64,000 nt of DNA from Zygnema cylindricum (GCA_037447655.1 JBBHKE010003401.1:142219-206218), one strand, 5' to 3'. Positions 44,201-59,200 are shown, counted from the first letter of the stretch. Numbers and translations are program-made. The notes: generated by a model from the letters alone, not told the origin.

Positions 44201-47200
44201 CTTTTTGCAGTTTTGGTACTTTTGATGCTCTTTTCACATTTATGTTGTACCTGAAGTTTTATGAGTCTACTAATTTATGCAAAAAAATATACTTTTTTTT
44301 TAAATCAAATTTTTTATATGATTTGGATAATTATATCGGTCACTAGGTGGGGAATTTTTACAAAATTCAGTAGTTTTGTTGTCGTTTCTTTGTCTCTTTC
44401 TCCCGCCATCATAATTGTCAATATGCTACTAATCTAATACCCTATAGAATCCTAAAGGAGAAGGGGAAGTCCTATTTATTAAACAATATATCAATGACAT
44501 GTTTTTAAACCTCATCTCTGTACCAACATCGATGATGATTAACACAATTATTTTCAAAATATCCGGGAAGTTCCTGATGAAAACCTGTTTTTCGAGCAAT
44601 CTCGTAGCATTTTTTTTGTATTACTTCAAAAAATAGTTGCTGTTGCTGTTAATTTTACTTTATTTTTCACTTAGATTTGTTTGACACGTGCTGCAAATCT
44701 CGTCCACTTGTGTCAACTAATTCACATTTTTGTAAACGGTAAATCCTTGCTTGCCTTCGGAAACTCTTATAAAATGTTGAACACAATGCAAAATTTTGAA
44801 AATATAAATTTTATGAATTTATAATATGAAAACATATGATATGAAACATATGAGTATAGACAGTGGTTTATAACCGTGTCTGACAACATACATAAACTTA
44901 TGTTCTAAATGTACTTTGGTTACATCCACTTGTTTTTTTTTTTTTTTTAACAGAAACCTCCACATCAACAGTCTTACATCGGTTGATTCCATCAGTACCT
45001 TGTCAAATTTAGTACATTTGTAAGTCCCAAGTTTTATTTCCCAAAAGATCTGATATGCTTTAAACGCCTTTTATCAAGGGACTTTGATGATTGTTACTTT
45101 TTGTTTATGTATTTTTTATGGTTTTTGTGAGTGCTTTTGTTCCCTTTTTTGCATTCAGTGTTTTGGCTATATCTCTATCATTATGAACCACTCTTTGTCT
45201 CTTTTGAATGTTTTATTTTGGATGGTTTAGTAATGTTTTGACACCCGAGTTGGAAGTTTTGGATCAACAAAAACGGGTTTTGGTGGGAAAATTCTCAAGT
45301 CCTAAAAATGCACAAGAGTCTTCCATTTTCAAATTTTGGTTAAATTCTAAATTTTTCCCCACAAATACCAGATGTTGATGACGAATAGAAGGAAAAAACG
45401 GTCAGAATGAAGACAGGAAATATAACATAAGTGCAAAAATGCGTTGTACAATCTGAGACGGATCTACCAAAAAAAACAAATTAGAAGTGTTTTTTTACTT
45501 TTTTACTTTTTAGAACTTTAGCTGAAGTGTTTAGGAATAGCACAAGTTTCCAAATTATTTGTTGGCCTTGGTACTGCCCCTGATTTGACAACGACCACAG
45601 TAGTTAAGCATTTCCTTTTGCATCTAAGGCTAATAATGATAAAGAAAAGGGTTCATTAAACTTCTCATAAGCGCCACGAAATGAAAGCAAACTCCTATAT
45701 TGGACCAGTTCTATACCAGCATTAAAAATATGCACGGAAATTCCAAAACTATTTATGTTACGAAAATAAAAATGAGAGGATCCACAAGTGAATGTTATTT
45801 GCCAAATTCTTCCCATACGTAATCAAAAACCTATTGCAAGCAGTAAAATACATTTAAAAATGTGCATGCGTGTTTGTTTTTCAGGTTCAATGTTTTCTCT
45901 TTTTCCTTCCTCTCTCTCTCTCTCTCTCCCCCCCCTCCCCCCCCAAAGGCCAAGTTTACCTGCCTTTTGCCTGCATTTTTCAAGAATTATAACATCTTTT
46001 TCCTAGTGGGTTTATTGTATTTTGTCCCCTTTTTTTGGCAGGGAACTTCAAGACAATGGTTTAACGGGGAAAGCGCCTGATTTATCCGCCCTTAAAAAAA
46101 TTGAATATTTGTAAATTTTTATGCCTAATAATTGGCTGGCTTATTTCTCCATCCCCTTTTTTGTTGATGTTTCCGTAATTTATTTGTGGGATTTTAAATC
46201 TGTTGCTTTCACACATTTATTCCTTTTAAATGTCCATATTTTTCTTTGATCCTCATCCCTTTTTAATGTGAGTGATCCACAATGACCTGTTCAAGATTTT
46301 GAAAACATACAAGATAAAGTTTGGATTAAAATGCCGCCAAATATGTTTATCTAATAATAGACCAAGAATGTCCACCTTGCAATCAATTTTAATTGCTCGA
46401 AAGTTAAAGTTTTACACTTATTTCTATTTATTTCCATTGATTTTGATTTTTTTTTTTTTAAATGCTATTGTTTTTTCCGACTGCAAGTCCTCTGGCTAGT
46501 GGTGAACTATCATGTGAACGAGACATACTTAGCATTTTGTTTTAATGCTCAATTTAACATGTATCAGGTGTTTGCTGTATTCAACTTTTTTATATGTAGA
46601 GACTTAGGCACCAACTTTATTACTTGGGAAAAGACAAATGGTATTCCTGAATACTTCGCCAATTTCACACACTTGGAATATGTGTAAGTTACCGAGACTT
46701 AACGTCTCAACCTACTAAAAAAAAAAAAAAAACATCTCTTATGCATGTTTTCAGATCCTTTGGTATGCTGTCTTACAACAAGGGCAATGACGTCATAAAA
46801 AAATTGACTTTTTTTTTTTACCAAAAAAACCATCAATTCTAAATTTTATTGTTTCTTTATGGCAACGTAAGAGGGTTTCTTTTGCAAAAAAAATAAAATA
46901 TTACGGCCATTATGTTCTATAAAAAACCTAAATTAGTTGTATTCTCTTGAACACAAAATCCTTTAGAGTCGAAAGGTTTGTCATTGGTGAAGGATGTTTG
47001 AAAAAATTTGAATATTGAACATATCTCGGAAAATAATAAACTGTTGAATATGCTTTGTTCCTATTCCATCATTTGTGTTTTGTCATTTATCTGTTTAACT
47101 AAAAAAAATGGTGATCTACCCTGCTTTTTGACTTGTTGTGTTGTCTGATCTTCAATATAGCCTTAATGCACCCTAAAATTTGCAAAAAGAACACCTCAAA

Positions 47201-50200
47201 ACTCCCAAACAATATACAGCCGATGGGTGTTTGTTGAAGTCAATGTTCTTGATACATAATGAATAGATTTGCCACAAATTACAGAAACGGTTCTCTCTCT
47301 CTCTTTCAAATAAGTACGAGTTTTAAGTGGAAAACCATTTTACTTATTTAATGTCTTTCTCCTTCGTAAACTCTATAGACCATTTAGAGAAATGCCTTTC
47401 CATTGCGAGGAACTAACCAGCAAAAACTACCACGCATTTTTCTAGGGTCAAACCCTTTCTATTGTGTAAGGATATTTGTTTAAACGACAATTCTCCTTTT
47501 GTGAAAGTCGTCCAGAAACGATTACCACTTCGGGTGTTTCTTGAGCAAGACTAATTTTGAGTCGACATTCCATCGGCTCACGACCACGTTGTGAATAAAT
47601 ATTGAATGCTGCTCGGTCCATGTCAATCGGTCCTTTTAAGAAACATTCGGCAGGCAAAATATATATATATATATCACTTCTCAGCTAACTGCTCCCCATC
47701 CTGTACGGTCGATGAAGATGGGACAACAATTGGTAGTTGAAATGTTTCGATGCCGCTAGTCTACTTCGTGGGGTACAATATACTTGCTATGTTCTAAAAT
47801 TGCGAGGGTTAAGCAACTACAAATAAACCACGTCATTTGTAGCCAAGATAGAGGTAAAAATTTAAAAAATCTCTACACCAATCATTTCTTTATTCTAACG
47901 ATTCATGGTAATTAGTTACGAACCATACTATATATTTTTGCTTGCCTTTGTGTTATTCCGATAAGATACAATGGCCCAAACCAGGGAATAATTGGAAAAG
48001 AAACTTTAATTAGGTCTCTTCTTGGGGTACGCAGATTTTCAGACCCAAACAGTTCTTTTTTTGGTCAACACTATGATCCATCCATACTAGTTCAGCGAGA
48101 TTCCCCAAAGAAGTCATTAAGTTACAAAAGTTCACACATGACGTTGTCAGTTTGGAAATATATAATAAACGTTTGTGTTGCGGTCATGTTTTATTATAAT
48201 TCTTTGTGTTTTTTATTGTTTACATATATTTCCATATGTTGTACATTACAGGGACATGAGCTACAATACCATAAGAGCTCTATTTCCAACATTTCTTACC
48301 AATCTGAAGAATCTATCCTATTTGTAAGTTTCTTTTTACTTTCAACATCTTGCTAAAAGCTGTGGACTTAATATACTCCTGTTTTAAAAAAAACATGAAA
48401 TGTCAGTTTTTTTTCAAAGATCTTATTTTTCTATTGGTTACTACTTGAAAGCTCACATTGCAACATTGACATCGATTTCGTTTTTAACTTTGAGCTGTCA
48501 TGGAAGCATATATTTTCTCTTTTTTTTCCATCAGATTCTCAAAATGTTTTCATTTTCTGAGAACAAAATTTTAAATCCAGAGAGTCTAATAAGGGTTTTT
48601 AAAGTAATGATTCACTCATGGTTAGAACCTTAGATCATTAGTACATTCTTTTTAAAACAATATGAGGTTGTTAGTGACACAAGGTTGTAGATCTACACCG
48701 TGCATCGCTATTAGTGTTAATAACACTATATCCGCGACCCTCAATTACGACCCTCAACTTTTTCTTTATGTTAATACAAAACCTGTTTAATTAATGTCAT
48801 TGACACTAATTAGGGGGTATTTAAAAAGTGTGATGTACGAAATGTGTCGGTTCGTACAGATTTTGCTAGTTATTTTGTACTAAAGTACAGAAAAAGCGAA
48901 AAGTGTCAAGTGACGGCGTTAACACAAAAAAGTGAGTGACGCCGACAAGGGAAAATGTACTTCATATCTGATTCTTTACTAAAGACGGAAAAAATTTGCG
49001 CGAACCTTTCCTTACATGTTTAACGGTCAAGTATGTGAACACGGACTCTAGCTGCTACTCTATACCAATGTGAAGATAAATTGGTGTAATTGTGTGTTAA
49101 AAAACATTCATGTTTTGTTAAGTTTAGGTCATTAAACCCAAAATAACATAATAACACCATTTGTTTCTTTACATTAATATTTTTTTTACATTGATAACGT
49201 ACACCGAATCGTTATTAGTGTAAAAAAAAAATCTTTACATGGTGGATCACTACCAGTCTAAAGAATTTATTAGAGTAAAGAAACAACTAGTGTTATTAAC
49301 ATTATTTTGGGTTGAAGGATCCAAGTCAACAAAACATTAATGCTAATTAACAAGCATACCACTACACATTTCCATAGTGTATTTGTTATAGCCCGCATCC
49401 ACATAATCGACATTTGAACTTGCGAGAACAGGTTGGCCCGATTTTTGTTGTCGTTATTCACTATGAATAAAATCTGGGTGTTGTTTCCTATGTCGATGTC
49501 ACTTGCTTTCTCGTGTTGACGCCATGATTTGACATTTTTACTATACTTCAACTGGAAATAACAAGCAATTTTCATTTGGAATGGCATATTTCGCATGCTA
49601 TTGCATGCATTATTTAAATACCTCCTGAATAAGAGTAATTACATTAATTAAACTGTACCTATATTAGCAAAAAGGAAAAGAGAGTGCTAAGGTTCGTAAT
49701 TTAGGGTCGCGGATACAGTGTTATTAACATTGACAGGGATTCACGGTGTTTTTCCATTGTTTAAATGACTCAAAAATTGGAAATTTGAATGTTTGTATGC
49801 ACGCAAAAAAATTGACCAAAAACAATTGGACATGATTGTAAACAGCATTTGCATTCAGTGCAATTTGAGTGGGACTATTCCCCCAGAGATTGGAAACATG
49901 GAGTCGTTATCTTATTTGTAAGTTTTAATCCTTTGATTTTATTTTTTTTAATTACAAAAGCTATTTTTGTTTGCTAACGCCAAGTAGCTAATTTGCTTCC
50001 TAGGAGATGTAGTACCGATTATTGGAGCCATGTTTGACTTTCCCACCTATATACCATGGTATATATGTATCTATACGCATATATACGTGTGTTTGTACCT
50101 TATTTTAGTATATGTATTTATATATATGTATACATGTATATTATGCACACTCGCAAGAAAAACTATTTTAAAGGAAGGAATTTTTTTTTATATGCTAGAA

Positions 50201-53200
50201 ACTAATCTTTACACTTTTAAATGCTATTGTAAAGCATAGAAAAATGGTCCCAAAAAAATTTCAGAAGACAACAGAAATAGGGAAAAAGTGGTAAAGGTTT
50301 GCCAAGTTGAAATATTTGACAATTTTTTTTTTTTGCAGGAAACTGTTAAGATGGACAATATAGAATCTTCATAAGAAAATGGTCAAAAGAAATGCACGCA
50401 TTCATAATAATTTCTGCACTTTTTGTCGATCTCTTCTCCCACACCAGAGCACATTATTTGAAATCCCACGAATTGATGAATATATGTCTAGACCTTTCAT
50501 ACGATTGTATTATATTTTTTCGAATTTTCTGTCGACTCTTTATTTATGTCTATTGTTTAATACAACTATTGTTGTTATCTTTTTTCCCAACAAGAAAAGA
50601 TAGCAAGAAACACTTGCAAACGAAAAAGATAGTCATCTTCCATAAAACAAAATAATTTAAGAATGTGCGGGGACAAAAACCAGTTTGAACATGAGTCAAG
50701 AATTGCTCATGTTGTAATGTCTGGAATAATTATGGTTATCTACTTTTTTTTAAGGACATTAAAGGAAGTGGAAATGATTTTTACATCGTTTTGCCAATGT
50801 TCTTTTGAAAGATTGTTTTCTCAATAATAGGGATATGGGAGGCAACAACTTCACGGGAGAAATTCCAGCCAAGATTGGCGACATAACAACCTTGGAAACT
50901 TTGTAAGCAATCACAGAATCCTCAAAAATGCTTTCTTAAACTACACCATGTATCGCTATTTCAGCTTTTAAACTTGTTTTCTTTGTGCACACTTGTTGGA
51001 TTATTAGTACAGCGGTTTCAATGGAAAGGTAGTTTTCTTACCTTCCAATTGAGAGTCTCCAACTGAAAATTGGACATGTGTGCACGGAGAAAAGTTCATT
51101 TAAGTGGCAAAAACAACATTAACGCTAATAGCAGAACACTGGTGCAATAACTTGAGTAGATTTAATGTTTTTGGAGTCAACTGTTCTGGTTTTTGCCAAT
51201 AACAAATGTCATATAATACAGACCTGTGATTATGTTAATCTAGGAAGCGTGTGTGTGTAGAATTAAAACTCCATTCATTGTTGTCGAATGTTTTAGTTAT
51301 ATTTCAGAATGTAGTTAATAACTCTCTATGGTTGTATATCTTCCCGCATACTAATGTTTTTTTCCCATCTGTGTTCAATACGGGTTACAGTCAATACGTC
51401 ATGAATGGTCACCGCTCAAAAATATTTGGAAGGATTAAATCCAAATTCGTATTTTATGTTTGGCGATAGAAAACTAAAACTTTTTTTAACCAGAAAGTCA
51501 AGACAATAATATATCCTATTTCTGTTGCTTGCGACATATGAGTGTTTGTTTGCATAAAAAATTGAAACTACGACCTCTAAAGTTTTATGATGAAAAAAAT
51601 AAGCCTTTCTTTCCACCAAATAAAACCTTAAAAAGACAAGAATATTTCTCATTAGGGAAGAACATTCAAACATGACTGAATATTCAACGTATTTAAAAGA
51701 ATATTGGTGACTATATTGTGGATCAAGTTAGATAAAAATAACTTTCCCTTATTTTAGTTGTTGTCAATTCTGTGACATAATGTGGTGAGTGTGAATCTCT
51801 TCCCTTTATGTTTACAACAATGTGAATCAACATAATTTCCCATCATATTCCCCTAATTTTTTATTGTGGTATTGGACTGCTAGAATTTTGAATTCAAACC
51901 AGCTCAATGGAACAATACCTTCTACCTTCAAAAATTTGGCAAAGCTCTTTGATTTGTAAGTGTTTAAGATCATAAAGCAAGTACCACATCACCTTTCAAG
52001 GTGTCAGTGTTCTTGTTGTTCCATTGCTCTAGTCCAAAGCAATGCAAAATGGTCAAGTATGAATAGCTAATGCAAATGAAGCTGCTCGGTTTGTACTCCC
52101 TTGTGCTTGGAGGGTAATTTGACTATTTCTTTTTTTTTGGTTGTTGTTTATTCTTAACGGTAACTGTACCTGTTCGTCGTTTTCCAGACGTCTTTACGAA
52201 AATCAGCTCACAGGAAGCATAAAATACAGCATCACACCACTATCAAGTATATTGTAAGTCACATATGCATATTACCTTCATTTTATGTAAGTATGTTCAA
52301 TAATATAATAAATATATAATTTATTCATTCATGTGAATACAAGATTTGTGTCAAAGTGTAATTTTAACAAATAGGTGCCAGGTGAGTTCATAAAAAAGGT
52401 TGCGAATCTTTTTAGTCTTTCTGGTTTGGCTTATAGTCGTCACCACGATTGCGACGTTTTTTATGTGACTCTCGGATTTTTCTCATAAACTCATAAGAAA
52501 TTGTGATGAGTTTAGTATAATCTATTTCTTTGTTATCTACGGCCGATCAGATTAGTAAAGAAGTCCAAAGGTATCCGTACAATTTCAGTAGAAAATACGA
52601 ATAATTTTATGTTTTTGATGGTGTTCACGTTGTTATGTTGTTATGTATTGATGTCAAAGACGGTATGGCACAATTTTGACCTTGAATCTCAAGTTCATAC
52701 AGAGTTGCCTGATATCAATTCAATATTGGAAGTTACAGTTAAAATTGTTGTTAACTCTATGATGGATGATTGAAGGTATCCATGATAGTTACAGATGCTG
52801 CTGACTCCTGTATTGACTTGGAGATTCGCAGATTTCTATATTCTAACAAGTTTTCAGGCGCTCTTCCTTCCAATCTTGGTACTGTCACTCAAATGTAAGC
52901 CCACATTTCCATAATCTCTAACTTAGCAACGAATCTGCGGTTATGTATCTAAACATAACCATAGTAAAGTCTTGATTTTTTTCAAATGGAAATAAGTATG
53001 CAAATCTATAAACACAAGTGACACGCAATTTAGAAATTTAACTATAGGTAGAGTAACCACCTATTTATAAACTTCCAAAAGACAATATTGTGAACAGAAA
53101 AATGATTGTCAGTTCATAAAAAAGCCAGATTTAGTCTTAAATAATAATACTAGTCAAATTTTTTCTTCAAATACATAAATAAAAGAACCAATTTCTCTGT

Positions 53201-56200
53201 CAGTCAACTAAGGTAAACTAAGGTCAACTAATGTAAAACATTTTTTTAGAAGAGAGATGCAGGTAAAGCTTTTGGAAAACATTTTCAAGAATATCCTCAA
53301 GAAAAATTTCCATCATAACATTTAATTGTGTTATGCTGTCGGGATACTGAAGGCTAAACGTCTCGTTGGAAACGTTAAGCGTTTTTTGTTGCTCTCTCCC
53401 ACAATTTAATATCTATGACATCGAAACATAATGAAAAAAAAAACTATGGTAATTGCCCCTTTCTCCTACTCTCACTTCCAGGTGCGCTTGAATACCTTTA
53501 TAACGTTCGATCAACGTTGATCTAACGATTGAGGTATTGAACACGCCAGGGCAATATTCGCATCATAATTTTAGGGTTCAGTACTGTTGTGGAGCAAAAT
53601 CACGTAACGGTGACGTGGACCATTTTGGTTCGCGTCAGTACTGAACCGAATATTCCCCTGAAGTGTAGGAATGTTGAATGAGCATCCGTGTATTGGGTAC
53701 AGGATAAGTAGTCGCCAAATACTTGTAAGAAAACAAACAACATACTATAAGTTCTTAAATAACTAATGAAGATTTAAAATTTAAACGGAAAAAAAAACAA
53801 TTTTGTAGTGTTTGTTGATTCTGAATTTGTATTTAGGCATGATGTGGCTAAACCGTGCGCCACGTGCTTGCTGAAGACGGGAATAAGTTATCACGTACTC
53901 CACAAACGTGAAACTTAGGGGGTGTGCCCATGTAACCAATACTTGGAAGTGGTGCGAAAAAAAATAATTATTTTGAAATGTGATGGCTGTATATGTGGTA
54001 CAAATTGTGACGGTTGTAGACGACTACAAAACTTGCGACAATTGATGACGTTTAAAAAAATAAAGACGGTTGTAGATGTCTAGTTATTTGTGACATTGCA
54101 GATGTCAAGGGTTTGTGACATTGGGACGTCTTCACTTGTGACAGCGTCGACGTCACTAATTTTGAAACTTTATGCCGTAATTTCTCGATTTTGTTATTTT
54201 TGTCTTTTCTCACTCGACCTACCATCAAACTAGGCCCAAAAGTAGTCAAAAAGATACCTTTTAGGAGCCCTTTCATTTCATACCATTATTGTCTTATTTC
54301 ATTTCAAAAAGTGTGAGGTAGGAGCGGTAATGTGAGAGAGGGAGGGAGAGGCCATGTCGGCTTAGACTCTTGCAAAAGACCCATAAATGAAAGTGGAGAG
54401 TCCAAGATTCAATTTTTTTGTATATACGCGTGACAATGAGGAAAACGAAATAGCGAGTACTCTCCCTCGTGCTAAAAAGTTTATACTCGTGTTGCACATG
54501 CGTGGACCTTTTACTATTTGTTGTTAAAGTGATTTTTTACCTATTGTCACCTCGAGAGCTGATTTAGGTTAAATTTTTTTCACGAGCTGGAACCGCATGC
54601 CCGTGGGTCGAAAAGAGGAAAAAGCCAAACTGAGTACAAAAAGTGCCAAAATTGTAGTACATTCAAAGTATCAAGATGACGTTCATAAAACTAAAATTTT
54701 TACAACTTTTTCAAATGCCCAAAGTTCTTCTCGATGTGGACTGAATTTGGAGGAAAATGACAAAAAAAAAGCGATACTTGAACACACAGGCACACCCCTT
54801 TCATGTTGGGCGAAACATTACCTTTGTTTCAATGTGCCGTGTAACGTTATTAGAGTCAACGATACTATATTGGTGCTCCTAAATTTAACCCCTTGAACCT
54901 AAAATAGTTTTTTTTTTTCTTGAAGAAATTTTGTAAACGGTTTAAAATAAGCCACGTTATTCAAAAACGAATTAGAATCAATAACTCTGATGTAAACTCC
55001 ATTGACACTATTAAAGATACACCGTGTACCTTCCAGCGAACCATTGAATCTCTTGAATGGTAATTTCGCATTTGTTACGACCAAGATCTTGAGCCGTCCG
55101 AGAAACGTTAAATTGGACGGTCACCAGATCCTTTGAGTCAATGTTGCACCACGTGACCTAACTATTAAACCAAAAATGAGAAAACATTGTTTTTTGAGGC
55201 ATCGGACAGGAAACCAATGAATTTGGTTCAAAATCGTTTTGATAACTCTTTTTCGAAAAACTTTTAATTATGGAGGGGCAAAATTAATAATTCTAATTCA
55301 TGTGTGCACTATATAATCCAGCTTTTAACATTTAAAGAAACGGTTTTTTGTCGTTTATGGTTTGATGGTTTGGCCATGCGATGGCCCAATTTAATTGTTA
55401 ATTCGCCGAGCAATACTAAAACAAACTTATCGTTTCCCTCAAAATTAAAGGAATGTTTTGAGCGAAACATATTCTAATGTGTTACGCTGTTAAAATACAC
55501 GCTTTTCACTTGGTACGCTTTCCTTAAAATTTGTATATACTACAACAGAACATATTCAAATATGCCACAAGAGGAACTTCCACTTGTAGTCACGTCCGTA
55601 AAGTACAAAAGAACTTTTTCCCGTGTTCAGCAACCACGTGGGACCCGGTTTTGCCACTTCATGATCAGCTCGCAAGGTTGTAATTTCGTCCAATTTTATG
55701 CAGAAAATTTGATCCTTTGTCACATGAACTTTCGTTTGCTTCCTGTCATGTCACAAAAATTTGGATTTTCCCCGTTTTTACCGAGTGAGCTTATGCACAG
55801 GTGTAAAACGGACCAATTTGGCTACTGAACCAAAAATTTCGGTTCATTCACTTCCAAGTCTAGTGTTGACGATGGTCTAAAAGACCGAAAAAATTCCAAC
55901 ATTAACCAACGACAAAAACCTCTTGTCATTAATTTCGAATATTTCTTGCTCCTTGAGCAATAAGTTTCTGCATCTGTGTCAATTTATCCCACATATTGCA
56001 TTGTAAAATTCGAGTTGTGTCAAATTATCCCGCATGTTTCATCGTAAAAATCAAGTCATGTACATTGCGTGGTTAGTCTCACCATTCTTAAGATTTGCAT
56101 TGTGCAAATTGTCGTATCGGCCAAGTGTTCACTTCAGTATGTTGTTTCTGTTTTGAAATATTTGGTTCAGTATTGTTTCGTGGGTGCTGACTTTTTGCGC

Positions 56201-59200
56201 TCGTACCGTACACACGGTCTAGCGCACGTTTAGTTTTGTCGTTTGTGTCTTTGTATGCATACAGCGTTTGTCCCTTAGTTTGTTTCGGTGATGCCTCTCT
56301 TGTTTTAGTTTTGAGGAGAATTGTGAGAGAAAAACTTTTGTGAGAGTGAGACTTAGAAAAAAGCTTCGGCTTAATATATGTGAATTTGGCCGAGACTCTC
56401 GCCATGGTGATGGATGTTTGAGTAAGATGATATGTGAATTGTTAAGTATTTACGCTTGTCTGTTTGTGAGTTGCTGGGCACTTTGGTGTGATATCTGTTC
56501 TATTAACCATTTTCTGTATCAGATAAGTTACCAAAATTGAAAGTAGTTGCTTCTTTATTACATGAGTGGTTGACTACGTCAAAACATCAAACAAAAAGCT
56601 AAGTTAACGTCACATTATAATCAAAGTATGAATAAAAGGGTTAAAAAATGTCCTTTTATGTATACTTTTGTGCTGACTTGTTATATTCTTTGTATTTTCG
56701 AATTCACAGTTTGCTGCAAGATAATGATTTGAACAACGTTATCCCAGCTTCACTCTTCAACTCTACAAATCTCATGGTTGTGTAAGACATACCATACTTA
56801 AACTGAAGATACTTTGATTGCGATAGCCATGTTTTTCTGTGTCTGGTCATCGTTTTTAAGCAGATTAGTCTCAACGTCCATTCTTTCCCTCTCTCTCTCT
56901 CTTTTTCTCTCATCTCTCTCGTTTTCTCGCGCTCTCTTTCTCTCTCTCTCTCTCTCTCTATCTCCCTTCTTACAAACTTATTTCTATACTTCCATAGATA
57001 TTCATAAACTCACAACTCGTATATTTTTGAGAGGAAGATTGGACATTTATAGTTCGCAGTAATAGAGGAAAATATGCAATATAAATTTGTATTTCTGTAT
57101 TTGCATGACCATGCAATCGTTTGCTGTTGTCTGTAAGAGGCCCTGTTATGAAATCAAATCCAATTTAGTCCATCGTCTACCCGTATGCTTAAAATTACAG
57201 CTAGAAACGGACCTATAGAACCCAAATATCCTTCTAACTTGTTCCCTTTTTCAACCTAAGTTACAATCTTCAACATTTAAATTTCGTCTGGCAGCTATTA
57301 GGCTGTTTAGGATAATAAAATGATAAGTCAATTTTCCATCCAAAAATTAGGACACTCAAATAGCACTGAAAACAAATAATACTGACACAACAAGAACAAA
57401 AAAAAAAAACAAAAATCCGATATTTTCCAATCCAAATTGATGTTCAAATGTGACCTATTTTTATATTTTTTACAATATAAGATTTTGCCCTAAACAAGGG
57501 TCGAAGATACCACCTCCAGCTTACTATTTTTCGTAGCCAGTTTTACTATTAAACACTTTAATAACGACTCATGAGGCAGTCTTAGTGCTCTACGACCTAA
57601 GGGTTGATTTCCATAAGGCCACTTTTTGGAGCACTTCATGTCCCTTAATAACATAGTCACTGTTTGAGTTTTAAATTATTCTCCATTCGAGAATATTTAG
57701 CGGGAGCATTCGGCAACGATGCAATCGACATTTGTTTCTCATATTGAGTGATAAAAAGTTATGACCTTTTTTTATCAAAAAGAAAAGAAGTTAAATAAGT
57801 GGGTTTTGTTTGCGTAAGAACTTGTGTGACAGCCTCTAAAGCTGTCTAACGGAAATAAATTGCGGCTTATTTTCCTCCAAACAAAACCCTAAACATTCAA
57901 AAGAATATTTATCAGTCGGTATGAACCTCTGTATTGGTGACTATTGGTGATTTTTATACATTTTTTAACCCTCTACATCATAAGCCTAAAACCATAAACT
58001 GCAATTTTAATGCTTCAATAATCAACGACATTTAGTAACTCTTTGTTCACTTAATTTTGAAGTGTTTGATTTTAGATATATGGTATAGATATTTACCAGG
58101 AGAGTGTGTGACTTTCACAAACCCAAAATGCTGAAGCTTTGCAGACTTTTTTTTTTAACTTTTTACTAAGTTTTTATTTTTTCTTAGGTTTTTTTTTGAC
58201 CAGCTTGATGCAATGGCTGTAATTTATTTACTGTTCATTTAAATTGACAAACAGTCAGTTTGCGAATAATTTCAGGGATTTTAGTCGTAACATCTTCGGT
58301 GGATCACTGCCTAAGAACATCAAACTAGCAAGCGGTCTGCAATCATTGTAAGGCATTTTGTTGTGGATTAGTTGTAAAATTTACTTTGCATTAACACTAG
58401 TATACATTATAGAACAAGAGCAATCTTTTTACGATGATTTTCTCACGCGTCGTTTCTCGATCTTTATCTGTTAAAATGGTCTTTATGTTCAATTTCCCAT
58501 TGTTAAAATGATCATGTGAATCAGTGAACCTGGGACTAGATATCAGTTAAACAAAAATTATTGCAAGTTGTTGAATGTCTACATTCTTATGACTTGAAGA
58601 CACGTAAACTTACTGATTTTTGACAAATTTTGTTGTGTCACGTAACCATTGTATTTTGGACTCAATCTAAACAAAAAAATGTCAAATTGGTCTTAACATG
58701 CGAAGCATCATGTTTTTATTTTGCTGTTAAAATTGTTTTTTTACTTTCGGTAACGTGAAAGGCTCGATATCTTGTTATAATATTTTTTTTCGAAGGGTAT
58801 TTTTAATTTTGCAGAAGATTAAGTGGATGTGGGCTTACTGGTCCGATTCCAAAGGAAATCAATGAACTTGAATCTTTGCAGATATTGTAAGAAATAGATA
58901 CAAACTATCATGGAATCGAAACGGGAAAACCTTAAAAATAAAACTAAAAAGAAAACCCTATAAAACGTTTTCCAGGAAAAAGAAAGCTCCAACAAAGCCC
59001 CGGAACCTTTTAGGTCCACTTCAATTCAAATTTAGTAATTACCCTAAATAATTATAATAATTAATAATAATAATAATTATTTAGTGATAATTTTATGTCT
59101 GAATTCTATCTATCAAGATTGTATTTTTTGTGCATATGATTTGGGCTAATTCCCGAAATCATAACTTTATTGTCATCTCTTGTGTTCAACATTATTTTTT

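Larger units (their letters stand above)
52895..56709 (+). other. LRR gene intron 20 (3.8 kb)
   Basis: It contains two nested inverted repeats at 53482-53660 and an R1 repeat copy at 55600-55870. No LRR exon was found in it. Short GACGT/GTGACA words recur at 54010-54150. Open frames such as 54597-54896 and minus 56088-56405 have no recognisable motif. Confidence 0.7.

Noticed and set aside
44210-44346. Possible exon after TTTTTGCAG
   Set aside because: The phase-1-start reading has no LRR consensus and no donor near 66-72 nt; it looks like a decoy acceptor in AT-rich DNA.
50338-50390. Possible extra LRR exon after TTTTGCAG
   Set aside because: In the required phase it reads seven residues without the LxLxxN pattern and then a stop, and no donor follows at the expected distance.
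54597-54896. 99-codon open frame in intron 20
   Set aside because: It has an ATG and a stop but no recognisable domain or splice context; length is within chance for this region.
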